From NCBI GenBank assembly GCA_020205615.1, contig JAINUW010000697.1, positions 1 to 64,000 of the forward strand: a stretch of DNA of 64,000 bases. The letters run 5' to 3'. The DNA comes from Panax quinquefolius (taxonomy: Eukaryota; Streptophyta; Magnoliopsida; Apiales; Araliaceae). The position numbers were made by a program, and so were the translations under genes. The notes below the pieces were generated by a model that worked only from the letters and a program-made list of their open reading frames with translations, was not told the DNA's origin and ran no database searches. Below, piece after piece: positions 1-11,557 of this stretch (position 1 is its first letter; each line of letters opens with the position of its first letter).

Positions 1-83
1 GATGATAAAGATGGAATCTAAGTGAAAGAAGAAAAACCGAATGAGTAAGAATGAGTGATGCATAGGTAAAAGCCACACGACAC

Positions 84-413
84 ATGGATATTGTGGAAAG
101 AGATGTTCGATCTAAGAAAGCTAAAATAGATGATATGAATTTCTCTTTCTGGAAAGCAATTGGGAGAACCCAACATCGAGTTTTGAATTACCCTGTACAG
201 AGTGGTCAACCTGAATTTGATATGGATCGAAGATTGATGATTCAAATCATGAATCAGGAGTACGATGAGGCAGTTGAGGGAGGAATATGTCCTATAGAAA
301 ATTATATTCCAACGGTAGTGATGACGCCAAATGTCGCCTGCATAAGTCAAACCGAAAGTAGTTCAAGGGATAGCGGTTGTCATGACTTCCCAACAAGTGA
401 GGAACCCAAATGA
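84..413 (+). CDS. Unrecognised 109-residue reading frame
   Basis: Open frame where the related element A2 would have the integrase C-terminal part, but the protein does not resemble that part. It is acidic, with a basic N-terminal stretch (RSKKAK), and I see no membrane segment, signal peptide or known motif. It stops just before the recognisable A1 integrase tail. It could be a foreign piece captured in the element, or chance open frame in degenerate DNA. I give it no function. Confidence 0.2.
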   Translation: MDIVERDVRSKKAKIDDMNFSFWKAIGRTQHRVLNYPVQSGQPEFDMDRRLMIQIMNQEYDEAVEGGICPIENYIPTVVMTPNVACISQTESSSRDSGCHDFPTSEEPK

Positions 414-417
414 AGTT

Positions 418-540
418 ATCACGGGAGATGAGAAATGGAGAAATCATGATGACTGGGGAGATAGAATCTGAAATGGAAGCAAGGTATTCTTAACTTTTCG
501 AAACACCAGGTACGTACGTTAATTTCGAGGATGAAATTTC
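418..540 (+). pseudogene. A1 integrase C-terminal tail (remnant)
   Basis: Frames here give WRNHDD, then ESEMEARYS, a stop, and LFETPGTYVNFEDEIS before the final stop at 538-540. These match the last residues of the A2 integrase (VLWGNHDVED, ESKMKSRYP, PGTYPNFEGEIS). This is the chromodomain-like tail that ends Tekay-type polyproteins and helps direct integration. The internal stop and a shift near 450-460 show it is dead. The usual upstream integrase sequence is missing and is replaced by the unrecognised frame at 84-413. Confidence 0.7.
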
Positions 541-555
541 ATAAGGAGGGGAGGT
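541..555 (+). other. Polypurine tract of A1
   Basis: Purine run AAGGAGGGGAGG directly before the LTR start TGTAAGACC. It would prime plus-strand DNA synthesis, and it fixes the LTR boundary and the element's direction. Confidence 0.8.
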
Positions 556-1725
556 TGTAAGACCCCAACTTTTTAATGAATAAAATCAAATTTCTTTTAT
601 TTATTATTGTGAATAATAAGGTATTAATTTGATATAATAACTTTGGTTATGGGTGAAATGTGAAAATTTTGCAAAATAAGCAAGTGGTTATAAAATATTC
701 ATTTTGCTTTGGAATATTCTTTCCGCTTGTGAATATTCGCATTAACTACAAGCAGTACCCAATGTGGGCACCATAATGGATAATGGTCGAATGAAGAAAA
801 CGACAAAATTGAATAACTACAGTAGTTGTTACCGCTAACACCGCTGGAATACCCTCGTTAAAGTAAAGTAATACGCGTTGTTGACAAGAGAAGATATGGT
901 ACGATAAAGATTGTTGAATTATCGATCCTCACGTAAGAAGGCGCTTACTCAATAATTGTCACAAGAAGTTATCGCTCAATATTTTATTTTATTGATTCAA
1001 TAATTGTTACATTGATATTTTATATTATTGTTGTTTCAATTATCGCCATCGCACAAAGATCTCCTTTATCAGATCAGTAATTCAGATTATTTGGAATAAT
1101 ATTATTAGATAACATTATTGGAAATGTATAGAAAGTTCTGTCAAGGAGAGGTTTGGTCACCTAATTGCGCACCAGTAAGGAAAAATCCTTATTAGAAAGC
1201 CCTCTCTTTCCTGGGAACTGCCTGGTTGTCATTATTGTGATTCTTTAATATTATTTGTGAATAATTAATTATTTATTTATATGATAAGAAAATATTTATT
1301 TGATGTTGATATAAATGATGAATTTATTTATGTGATTATAAATGAAGGAATTAATTTTGAGGTATTTTATCAATATTTTTTCTAATTGGAGGTATTAAAA
1401 GATCAAATCGGTGTTCTTACGACTTTATTGTGTGAGTTATAATATTTAATCCGACCGTTGGATCGTTGTAATTTTTGGATATTTTAAACATATATAAGTT
1501 GAGTATATGTCCACATATTTTGAACCGTTAAAATGAGCGATAATTTGTTATGAATTTTAAGAGGTAATCGATTCGTAAATTAGGTTTTGTAGAAAATTCT
1601 AGAATTGAGTGGGCCCCACTCTTGGGTTTTTGGGGAGATGGCTGATTTTTGGTGGGTGAAATAGTAGAAGTGTAAAGTCATCAAGTAAAGAAAGTCAAGT
1701 CTGCCTTAAGATGCTAATATTTTCC

Positions 1726-1733
1726 TATAAATA
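1726..1733 (+). promoter_or_regulatory. TATA box of the A1 LTR
   Basis: TATAAATA followed by GAGGGC, at the same place as TATA boxes in the A2 and A3 LTRs. Transcription would start about 30 bp downstream. Confidence 0.6.
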
Positions 1734-2663
1734 GAGGGCTAAGTTAGAATTGAAAAACACATTTAATTCATAAATTTTCTCTTTTTCTCTAGATTATTGA
1801 GTGTATTTTGTGAGTATTTAGATACTTGGTGAGTTGATATTCATCGATGCAAGTTTCCTTCAAATAATCATACAGATATCCAAATGTAAGGTCTTTTCTT
1901 TTCGAGGTAAGGGATAGTAAGAGATTTTAAGGGTTGTTATGTTTTTCTGGGCCAGTAATTTTTTCGACCTTCAAAATTCTAGAAAAATTTGAAATGATAT
2001 TTTGATGAGGTTTATTGATTGTCCAAAATGGTGATTTTGGATGTATAGATTAAGAGTTATGAATTTTATGAGAAAATACTATTTTAAAAGTAACCGCTTA
2101 TAATTCCTTGTGATTAACTCTAAAATTGATGAAATTTTTATTGAGAGTACATCTATATAATATCAACAGTACTGTGAATTTCAAATTTTGGATAAAAGTA
2201 CAATTTATGATAAATGTCTAAATATTCTGTGGTTTTGGCCATATTAAAAATAGTAAATGAATTTTAAAAATTCTGAGAAAAATATATGTTCACTATGGGA
2301 CTATATTATGCTAAATCCCAAAAAAGAAATATTTTTGGAACTGATTTGGTAGTTTTCATGAAAATGGACTAGTTATGAATAAATGAATTAAATATGTTAT
2401 GTGAAGGAAGAAAATTGGAAAATAGGATTTTATGGCTTGATAATCCTATATGAGGTATATACTGATTTTTGATGAGGTTTTTGGTTATTGGTGATGAAAA
2501 CTTATGAGTTTGGCATTTTTGGATGATTAAATATATTATTTAGTAAAGTGTAAACAATTAAAATAAATTGTTTATAAGTTTAAGAAATGTTATTCTTTCA
2601 ATATCATTATACCAAAATATTGGTATGGATTTTATTGTGGAATTTCTATCTTTTTGAGTTGGG

Positions 2664-2719
2664 GTTACTATTCACGAGTTACTATTCATGAGTTACTATT
2701 CACGAGTTACTATTCACGA
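2664..2719 (+). repeat. 14-bp minisatellite in A1 LTR
   Basis: Four units of GTTACTATTCACGA, one with CATGA in place of CACGA. The same unit on the other strand is expanded in both A3 LTRs (53467-53648 and 59335-59530), so it is an old feature of this LTR family. Confidence 0.8.
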
Positions 2720-3069
2720 CAAAGTTGGTTTCTTTTTCTGACCAAATTATCGTTGATTTATGAATATTGCTCTTGAGATTAAGTGCAGTTGTTGATCATA
2801 TTATTTTTATTATCATATATAACATTTTTATAACCCTGATGTTGAAATTCTTTTTCACTTGAGTATAAAGATGGGTAGAATATTAGTATGATCAAGACTA
2901 GGGTTCTCTTTGGCTAGTAGTGAAAAGTTGAATTGTGACTGATATGATCATAACCATTGAATTTATAATTGAATATCTTTAGCTTAAGTGCAAAGGTGAA
3001 ATAATCAACATGGTTATAATTATTGTTTATATAAATTCTGAAATGATTATATATTTCTTTGAGATATTA

Positions 3070-3328
3070 ATATATTTGGCCTGTAGTGCAAATATGAGCT
3101 GTTCATGAATATATTTGGCCTGTAGTGCAAATATGAACTGTTGATGAATATATTTGGCCTGTAGTACAAATATGAACTGTTGAGGAATATCTTTGGCCTG
3201 TAGTGCAAAGATGGTTTATTGATGAATATCTTTGGTCGTAGTGCAAAGATGACATGTTGTTGAATATCTTTGGCCGTAGTGCAAAGATGGTCTGTTGACG
3301 AATATCTTTGGCATGTAGTGCAAAGATG
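3070..3328 (+). repeat. Tandem stem-loop array in A1 LTR
   Basis: Seven units of 36-40 bp, each built on a 7-bp inverted repeat around a GGCCTGTAGTGC-like loop. The first three units have ATATTTG/CAAATAT stems and the last four ATCTTTG/CAAAGAT, so both sides change together. A weaker eighth unit lies near 2977. Related units occur at matching places in A2 (32293-32527) and A3 (53069-53230 and 58925-59110). Confidence 0.8.
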
Positions 3329-4220
3329 AATTTATCAGTATGATTATGAACAGGAAATGTGATTTGGTATAACCATGATCTTTGATGTTTCAAGTGAAGA
3401 TAGGTTATGAAAATTATCTTCGTCCTGGATGAGAAGAAGAATTTAGAACAACAATTATGATTATGAGTTATTCTTATGATTGTGGAAAGGAACTGTTTAG
3501 TGATGTTACAGGGATAAAACATTGTTGGTGGATTTTTAACCTCGAGAAGATAATAGATTTTATGGTCTATTTGACTTTCTAATGCATTGCTCGTTCCGTT
3601 GCAACTATGGTTCTAAATTTTATCATCTACCATATGTTCTAAATCTCGATTTATTATCGATGAAGGTTATTAATAATTTAATTATCTTTAGTCATGATAT
3701 TCTTTTATCGAAGTTAGTCAGATTTCACCCTTTTGCTTCACAATTCCTTTTCGTGTAATAAAAGTGTAGTTGGGTCGAGTGGGGATAACAGGAATAGAAT
3801 CGTGGTCTATAGTTGTTGAGGGTGAGGCTAACCCAACGTTGAAGGGTGTTTTGTCACTATCATACAAGATGTCTAATGACATACAACCTCGATCATCATA
3901 AGATGTGGATGTGCTCATCCACTTCTTTGAGTATATATACTGAGCACTACCTATATAATCTTGGTGTTTGTTTGAAGTATAATTCTCAATTAGAGACAAG
4001 TGGAGATAATGATATGTCAAGAGAAGACTTACCATTGGGAAGAATATGATAGTAATCTTCTTGTTTTTCTTGGGGGTCTATTGGTCAACCAAGGATAATT
4101 TTCGTGGCTATATGATATCTATCATAACCTAGACGCATGGCCTCTCATGTACGAAGGTTTCCTTGAGCACTTCCTAAAGATTTTAATTTCTAAAACAGTT
4201 TTTGACTATACCTTTATGTA

Positions 4221-4614
4221 AGGTGTCATTGTGAGGTGCTATCCATGGTTGGGACATGTGTCACATTTGGTATATATTTGTATCCAAACTCACAGCATAT
4301 GTGTTGTTTTATTTTGTACGACAATTGTTGTAATAAAGTTGTAGTTGTTTTCTGTACCATGTATTTGGCGACTAAGAATAGGTTGGATGGTATGGACCTA
4401 TTTTGGGGTTGTCACAAAAGGTGTCATGGTGACGTGCTATCCAAGTTGGTGTCCAGAGTCACAGTTGGTATATTTTAGTATCAAAACTCACAACATATGT
4501 GTTGTTGTATTTTGCACGACAATTGTACTAATAAAGTTGTAGTTGTTTTCTATACCATGTATTTGGCGACTCAGAATGGGTTGGATAGAATAGACGTATT
4601 TTGGGGTTGTCACA
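4221..4614 (+). repeat. Tandem duplication of the A1 LTR 3' end
   Basis: Two diverged copies, 4221-4418 and 4419-4614, each running from AGGTGTCAT to GGGGTTGTCACA. The LTR therefore has two successive copies of its terminal sequence, and only the second is the true element end. Confidence 0.8.
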
Positions 4615-6119
4615 TCTATATAACATGAGATCATACGATTTTCAAGTTAGGGTTTTTATACCTCTTTAATGCTTGATCTATGATTCTCGATCTTGGGATC
4701 CGATATAGGAGAGCTAAGGGATGATATTGGTTTTCTTAATCACTTAGTTTTTCTCAAAATCTTGAAATTCTAGAGAGAGAAAGTCTTGGACAAAATGAAA
4801 AATAAAGTAAGTGGTTTTCTCTCTAAATCTATATATATAACTTGATACAATGCACTCGTGGTTGTTGGAATGGTCGATGGTTGTGTTTTTAGAGCACATG
4901 CTAAAGCTAGGGTTGGTCACCCACCAATTATCTTGGCAAGATATGCAAGTTTCCTCCAATAATGCACAAAGGGCAAATCGGGTCAATTAGCTTTTAAATT
5001 TAATGGCACAAATGTCTATTGATCTAATCCTTAGGTTTTGACCTTAGGTTAAAAACCTAAGGTTTCCAAAAATCAATTTTTCTAGGATTTCAAGTTAGTT
5101 TTTAAAATCAAAATTAATATTTCCAAATTATTATTAAGATTCTATAATTATATTAAGATTTCCTAATCATAAATTCAATCTTGCTAATTAGGATTATTAT
5201 TTCATAATTAAAATTGTTAATTTAGCAATTAGGGTCAAAATGATACATTAGTGGTTTATAACCCAAGAATTAGGGTTTTAAATAGAAAATAATCTTTCTA
5301 ATTTAGAAATTAGGTCTCCTAATTAGATTAGGGTTTTCTAATTACTTATAACTTGAAAATTAGGATTAATGTTTCCTAATTAACATTAAAATTATTAAAT
5401 TAACAATTAGGTTTTCCTTAATTAAAATTAGGGTTTCTAATCCAGAAATTATGGTTTTCTCAATAAATTAGGGTTATCCCTAATTAGGTTATTATTAATA
5501 ACGTTTAAACCTTCTACTGGCATTTGCATTCACAATTTAGGGTTTTCAACGTCCAGAATAAGGGTTTCAATTTCAAATTGAAATTTGGGTTTTAATTCCG
5601 CTTTTAGGTTCTTATAAATCGTAAGAAATTTCAAGTTGAACGCCGACGCTTTTAATATAATATTAGTGGTTGGCCACCGATATAGGTTATCTAGTCAACC
5701 TTGACCCTTAACCACATCATGTACATATATTATACCATATACACGTAAACATAAACACGTATTCCCTTAATCTTGAATAATTCACCACGTAAATTTTAAA
5801 TTTACAAAATTCCTTCTCTAAATCTCAAATCCATTCACTTATTTTCCGCTTCCAGGTTTATTATTTAACCTTAATTCAATATTTTAAAATTTTATAAATA
5901 TCCAAATTCTCTAAGTTGTCACAATGATTGTCCGTACGCCATGATCATTATTCAAGAGAGGAGGATGATAACCGCCTTCATCACAAATTTCGTCCACACC
6001 AGACTTAACCTCAAAGAATTGAGCAAAGACTCCTGAGATTTATCGAAAAAAGGTAAAAAGGGCGAAAATTCCTTTGCCTCAGATAGCAATAACTATTTAC
6101 TTTTGTTGCATAGTATTAG
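4615..6119. other. Unassigned AT-rich interval
   Basis: No frame of interest and no domain I recognise. It contains a perfect 9-bp inverted repeat with a 3-bp loop at 5042-5062 (CCTTAGGTT/AACCTAAGG). A degenerate tract at about 5090-5500 is rich in AATTAGG and CCTAATT words. The TTGTCACA near 5916-5923 resembles an LTR end, so part of this may be an old LTR, but I could not find its other boundary. Confidence 0.4.
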
Positions 6120-7387
6120 TGTAAGGTTTTGTGAAGATCAAAGTAGCAATCAAATTGCAAAATTAGCATAAGCAAAAGTAAAATTAGATTTAAAAATTTT
6201 CACAAACCAATTACCCGTGATCATCCTTTATAACGTATTATTAATTAAAACATAACAAGAAGTTATGGAATCATACCCTTGTAGATACGAAGCCCATACA
6301 TATTTACGAAGTTCAACTCCTACTTCTCGTGATCTCCTTGAATCTCCTGTAGATTCCTTCATTTGATCAATGTTAGCCACCCAAGTGTACGACCTCAGAG
6401 GGATCCACCAATGAAGAAGAATTTTCAAGAAGAATGGTGTATTAGCTCAAACCCTAGTTTTTCCTATCCATATAGAAAAAGGGCGACTCTCCAATAATTG
6501 AATCACGATATCCGATATCCGATATAAGACTCCTCTTATAAAGATATCGTAACCCTATTTAATTAAAAATATTATTTATTTAATAAATTGGGATCCCTAA
6601 TCTTATTAAGGATAATTAATTAAACTCCTTTAACTAATTTTGCCTCCAAATCATATTAGGAATAAATAAGAGTACCTATATTAAATTAATTCCTAAACTC
6701 TTTTAGAAATTAAAAATAATAATAATTGTAATAATATTAATAAGACTCTTCTTATTAATTTATATTTAATATTTCAAAATATTAAATAATAAATATTAAG
6801 CTATTTAATTTATTATATCACCATAGATTAAATTAAATATACTTAACATATTATTACGATTATATCATTAACTTCTTAAATAATTATTCTTCCTTTTAAA
6901 GCGTGACCTCTTTAGGTTCTCCATATTAAACCTAGGTTGTGAATAAATCAATTAGAACAATTCTAATCTTATTTAAATAAATAAATTAAACTATTAATTT
7001 ATTTAAATAGATAATATTTATTCTAAAATAAGGATAAGCCTCCCTAAATATCAACGACATTTTTTAGATAATATAGATTTCAACATTAATCATAAAAAAA
7101 CTTTTGAGTAAATAGTTATTTTACAATTCAATCCTTCCACCATACAATAACCCAATTAAATATAAGACATGGAATTACTATCAAGTCTTATTTTATTTAA
7201 TTATATGTATTTCGATTTCCAAATGCACAACTCCGAATGAATGCAAATTAGAAACTACTTTCTAATTTCATTTCACCTTGGCTAAGGATTCCTGGGTTGT
7301 CATTTATCAAATCACATAAGACATTTCTCTTCTTTTACTAAAAATGGTAGATTCTTTATTAATCATTCATTATCTACATATATAACT
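6120..7387 (-). repeat. Copia LTR fragment CO2, cut by T1
   Basis: The sequence follows the CO1 LTR (42405-44291) in order and orientation: TGTAAGGTTTTGTG, GCAATCAAATTGCAAA, GTTAGCCACCCAA, TCACCATAGATTAAATTAAA and TTTAATTATATGTATTTCGAT. It stops at ACATATATAACT, where T1 begins. Divergence from CO1 is much greater than that between the two CO1 LTRs, so this insertion is old. It is the target into which T1 jumped. Confidence 0.8.
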
Positions 7388-10300
7388 TGTAACACCCCCA
7401 AATCTCGGTACTTAATTACTTCAAGATTTGGTGTTCACTTAATCAAAACATTCATATCTAACTACACAATCATAATATAATTGAATAATAAAACATGCCC
7501 ATACATGATTACATTAATAAAAATAATATCTCCCAGGTCATCTAACCTTTAATACAATCATCAACGGAAATTAAAACATGATCATAATTAAATCTATTAT
7601 ATAAGCTTCATAAATAAAAGATAAATTAAACGTTGTCGTCTAATTAAGCACTTTGTCCTTGCCCTTGCTTATAGAAACCTCTTCAAACTTATTAACTTCA
7701 TCTGCATTGTTTTGTGCAAGAGTGAGCAAACAATTGCCCACAAGAAGGATAATATACAATAACGTTTTATGAATGACAATTAACTGAGCTTTCAATGGTA
7801 AGATATTATTACCAGAACAATAAACTTTAATTCAGCAACTATGAGTTCAAAGGAATAACGAACGTTAAGTTAACAATAGATATCAACATCAAAGAATACA
7901 CTGAGGGTCACAAGACCACGAACTATACTCTAGGTTTCAAGTATTTCTACTTTAACCTTTAACAGTCTAAAAGACTATAATCATCATCTATGTCCAAGGT
8001 TAATGTGTGTTTCCATCAGAACCTTTAACACCTAAACGACTATATGGACCATCATTTCGACTCTAGGTGATCAAATCCTTCAGTACTATGTATCAAGGAA
8101 ACATTTAACGCTATCACAGTAGTTCTAAAATAATCCCCTAATATAGGGTTGTTCATCTCAGCTTAGATTATCAAGTTCCGAACCAAATGAAGTTTGGTTG
8201 GGAATTAACTTCAAAGGAATTCTAGATCTTTAGAATGCTCATCAACCAAGTACTTGTTGAATCAAATAGAGGCCAATAACTATTCAAGAGTTGATTATAA
8301 TATCTTCATGAACAAGGTATATCGATGAATCAATAAGAGCTAGAGTATTAACAGTTTCTAAATTGAACAAACGTTATCATCGACAACATGCTTTCAAAAT
8401 TGTGTGAGTACATAAGCAAACCAAAGGAAGTTTGGTTTGGGTTGACTTCAAGGGTAATTTAGAGTTTAGAACATTCATGAACTAAGGATTAGTTGAATTG
8501 ATAAAGAATCGCTAGGCAACTTAGAGTTTGGTACAATAATGTAAGATAGTACAATGACATTGGAGAACGAAGATTAAACAACAGTTATTAGTAGATGAAT
8601 AAACACATTTCATACAACAACATTGCAGACTTTGAATAACCAAAGTAATCTTGTTTGGAATAAAGAAATAAAGATTAACTAACTTGCTTCAACAATAAAT
8701 GAGGGTTAAAGAATTCGCATGACAATAAATCGTTAAACATGAGATTAGAGTTAGAGAATTTGCATAAGTATAACGTAATAGTGAAAAGTAACCTTACTGA
8801 ATAATAAAGTAACAAAGGCTAGGGAACTTGCCTCTTGCGTAAGCTATACAATTACAATTCACGTACCCCAATATCCTACACATACCATTAGGAATATCAC
8901 ATCAATTAGCTACATAACCTTATAGATTTATTTCTCATCTTAGTTAAGTTATAACCTTTAGTTTAAGGTCTATCCACAATACTAAACCACATAAAACGAA
9001 TCTGAAAAGTCACTAACACTTACATAAGACTTTTAACATCCAACTCTTATTAATCAATACTACACTTCTCTTTAATCGAACTTGAATTTCAACCAAGTAT
9101 TTAAGACTTCCTAGGATTCAATGGTTTTATATTAATCACCTTCCATATCTTAGTGCTCATTTCAGAAATCACAAGTGTTAACATCACAAGACTTATTAAC
9201 CATTCATTGTATAAGCTAAGATATAACACAACACGTTCATGACTTATAAATCATTTTTACAACTTTGAATTTACAATCCACATAACACAACTTTGTTTAA
9301 CCTTGTTATTACATGGTTCTCACATTAACCTAACATTGAGCTAAGTTACATCGAATCCACCAAAGTTTGCGTAATTAGCGAGACTTCACCGCTCGCGAAG
9401 ACAAGACATTGCGCGGCGCCGCGCTTAGTTTTATATCGGGTGGTCATACGCGCGCGTTTAAAGATAAAAGGCGTCTTGCCATTTATTGTATTCCAATTGC
9501 AGAACATGGTTACGACAATTTTCTTAAGCCAACTAACACGAATTTCACCCACTAAACAGTGATAATAACACATACAAATGGTATAGAACTATCACAAACA
9601 TGTTTCCTCACATATATATCAATATAGAACAATTTGACAACAACTTAGGCTAGTTTAATTTCTCAAATTCCATGTTTTTCATATAAAACTCCATTTTTGA
9701 TATTCATCCGAAAAATCAACACTGTGACTCCAATACTTGGCCAAATCACTTCGTTCAAACTACGTTCTCTTCGTTTCTTAACGAACTAGCATAAACAAAA
9801 CTCAATTTACAGTTTATCATACTAATTGACCACCATAATTGGCACTTTCACAAACCATATGTATACACACACACTGTAATTAGTTTTCTTCCTTTTAAAC
9901 ACAACTAACACAATAATTCTTGCCTAAATACCATCTCTAACATCCCAATTACTCATAAAGGCAAAAAATCAGTTAATATAACAACGATTCAAGGAGATTG
10001 AATTCACGGGAACTTGGAAATTATGTCGTAAACTCATATATACATATACCTATATATATAATATGGAGATTATGAAAAATTACCTTCAATTAGCTTGTAA
10101 TCCTTGCTAAAATCGCTTGAAACTCTTAGGTTTTCACTCAATCTCTATCAATTTTCTTTCAGTCTCTGTAATTCTTACGATTAGCAAATAAAAGTATACG
10201 TAAACTAAAATAAACCGATATGGCTTAATACGCATACTTAATATAATACCAGTTACAAATTATTAACGTATATGTTATAATTATGTTATATTTATTATTT

Positions 10301-10851
10301 AATTTAATTTATTTATATTATTTACAAATTCAAAATTAAAAATCAAAAAGCCATAAGGCTTTGTTTGGCAAAAAGTCTTTAAAATAAAGACTTAATATAT
10401 TTAAGCCTTATTTGGTCAAAACTAAATTAAACTACTTTAATTTTATTTTAATAAACCATTTAATTTATAATTTATAACCACATATGACTTATTTGGATTT
10501 CCATATCCAACATTAATCAAATAAAATAATTATACATACTATATTTTAAATAAATACTCCACTTAAACAAACATTACAAAATTATAACTTTATTATAATA
10601 ATATACCATCTTAATTTATCACATCACAACAACAATATAACATCTCATGTTATCTTACAACAAAATAACTATAAATTAAATTAATTTAGAATATTATCTA
10701 ATAAATATAATTTATAAATATTTACTAACAAAATCACATATTCATTTAATTTAAGAAATATTTTAAATTACAAAACAACAACTTTATCAATAAAATATTT
10801 ATTTAATTTAATAAATATTTTAAATTACAAATAAAATCTTGGATTGTTACA
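7388..10851 (-). repeat. 3' LTR of T1 (3464 bp)
   Basis: Plus-strand ends TGTAACACCCCCAAATC and GGATTGTTACA. Its first 2.4 kb is repeated at 29350-31766. It contains a small GC-rich patch (about 9390-9470) and runs of AT-rich sequence, with no gene. Words such as TTAAGCCTTATTTGGTC are shared with solo LTR S1, so T1, S1 and S2 belong to related Tekay-type families. Confidence 0.9.
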
Positions 10852-10866
10852 TCATTCCCTCCTTAC
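10852..10866 (-). other. Polypurine tract of T1
   Basis: The minus strand reads GTAAGGAGGGAATGA immediately before the LTR start TGTAACAATCC, which fixes the element's orientation and the LTR boundary. Confidence 0.75.
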
Positions 10867-10929
10867 AAGGATTCTGTCCCCAGAATCACAACTCAAACCA
10901 TCAAATCGCCACATTCTTTCCTCCTTAAA

Positions 10930-11552
10930 AAGATTATGTCCCCAGAATCGAAGACACTGACAAAACAAATAACTCATGGCAATTCTTCATCATTTCAGTT
11001 TCGAGTTCCCACGTAGCATCTTCGACGTTGTGGTTCCTCCATATCACCTTCACAAAAGGTTTTAACTTATTCCTGTACACATGATCTTTCTAGTCGACTA
11101 CTTGGATAAAAATTTCCTAGTAGCACAACCATAACGGTTCGTACTTGGTCACATGATTACAGTCGAGCTTGTTCGATCATCTCACCGAAAAATGAAAAAC
11201 ATTATGAATGCGATCTAACTATAGAGGTAAGGCTACCTCAAAACCATCTTTCAACTTCATTAATGCTTCCTATACTATAACCGTTTATGCCCAATATAGT
11301 TCATCAAACCTACCACACTTTGGAAATCTAGGAACTTGCCATAATCATATGAGTTTAGGAACTTATCCTAGTTAGACCATAAAGCGCCCATTCATTTCAA
11401 GGGTTCAAAATATACCATATGATTATGAGTCACTTAACTTACCTATATGTTTTAGTTTTAAGAACCGAACCTAATCTTAATATCATCTAACTTAATCTTA
11501 AAAACCTCTAACTATCAAATATATTCATGAGAAAAGAATCACCTTTCCACCA
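10930..11552 (-). pseudogene. T1 integrase C-terminal domain, chromodomain-like tail
   Basis: Translation in shifting frames gives DRIHNVFHFS, HVYRNKLKPFVKVIWR, NHNVEDATWELETEM and MKNCHELF. This is the usual end of a Tekay-type polyprotein: a GPF/Y-like segment, the HNVFHVSMLR motif and the W-NH-VE-ATWE tail. Several stops and shifts are present. The 5' side ends at AT1's target duplication (11553-11557), and the rest of the integrase resumes at 26207. The tail binds chromatin in working elements; this copy is dead. Confidence 0.75.
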
Positions 11553-11557
11553 CATAT

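Larger units (their letters stand above)
1..4614 (+). mobile_element. Ty3/gypsy element A1, 3' end plus 3' LTR
   Basis: Only the last part of the internal domain (1-555) and the 3' LTR (556-4614) lie in the window. The end of the integrase frame, a purine tract and an LTR starting TGTAAGACCCCAA follow one another in the order normal for a plus-strand Tekay-type chromovirus. The LTR start and end match the LTRs of A2 and A3 farther right, so the three are one family, A1 being clearly diverged. The five bases after the LTR are TCTAT; the matching copy lies beyond the left edge. Confidence 0.85.
556..4614 (+). repeat. 3' LTR of A1 (4059 bp)
   Basis: Starts TGTAAGACCCCAAC and ends GGGGTTGTCACA, the plus-strand counterparts of the A2 and A3 LTR ends. 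At 4.06 kb it is about 1.3 kb longer than the A2 and A3 LTRs (2.7-2.8 kb). Part of the excess is a tandem duplication of the LTR's last 198 bp. It contains a TATA box, a 14-bp minisatellite and a stem-loop array. It encodes no protein I recognise; the short frames at 3103-3522 and 3718-4049 are incidental. Confidence 0.85.

Noticed and set aside
3070..3328. CRISPR-like spaced repeats
   Set aside because: Repeat units are imperfect, spacers are not unique, the setting is a plant LTR and no cas gene is present.
5090..5500. Words like TTAGGGTTT suggesting an interstitial telomere tract
   Set aside because: The words are irregular, spaced unevenly and mostly AATTAGG or CCTAATT; there is no run of exact TTTAGGG units.
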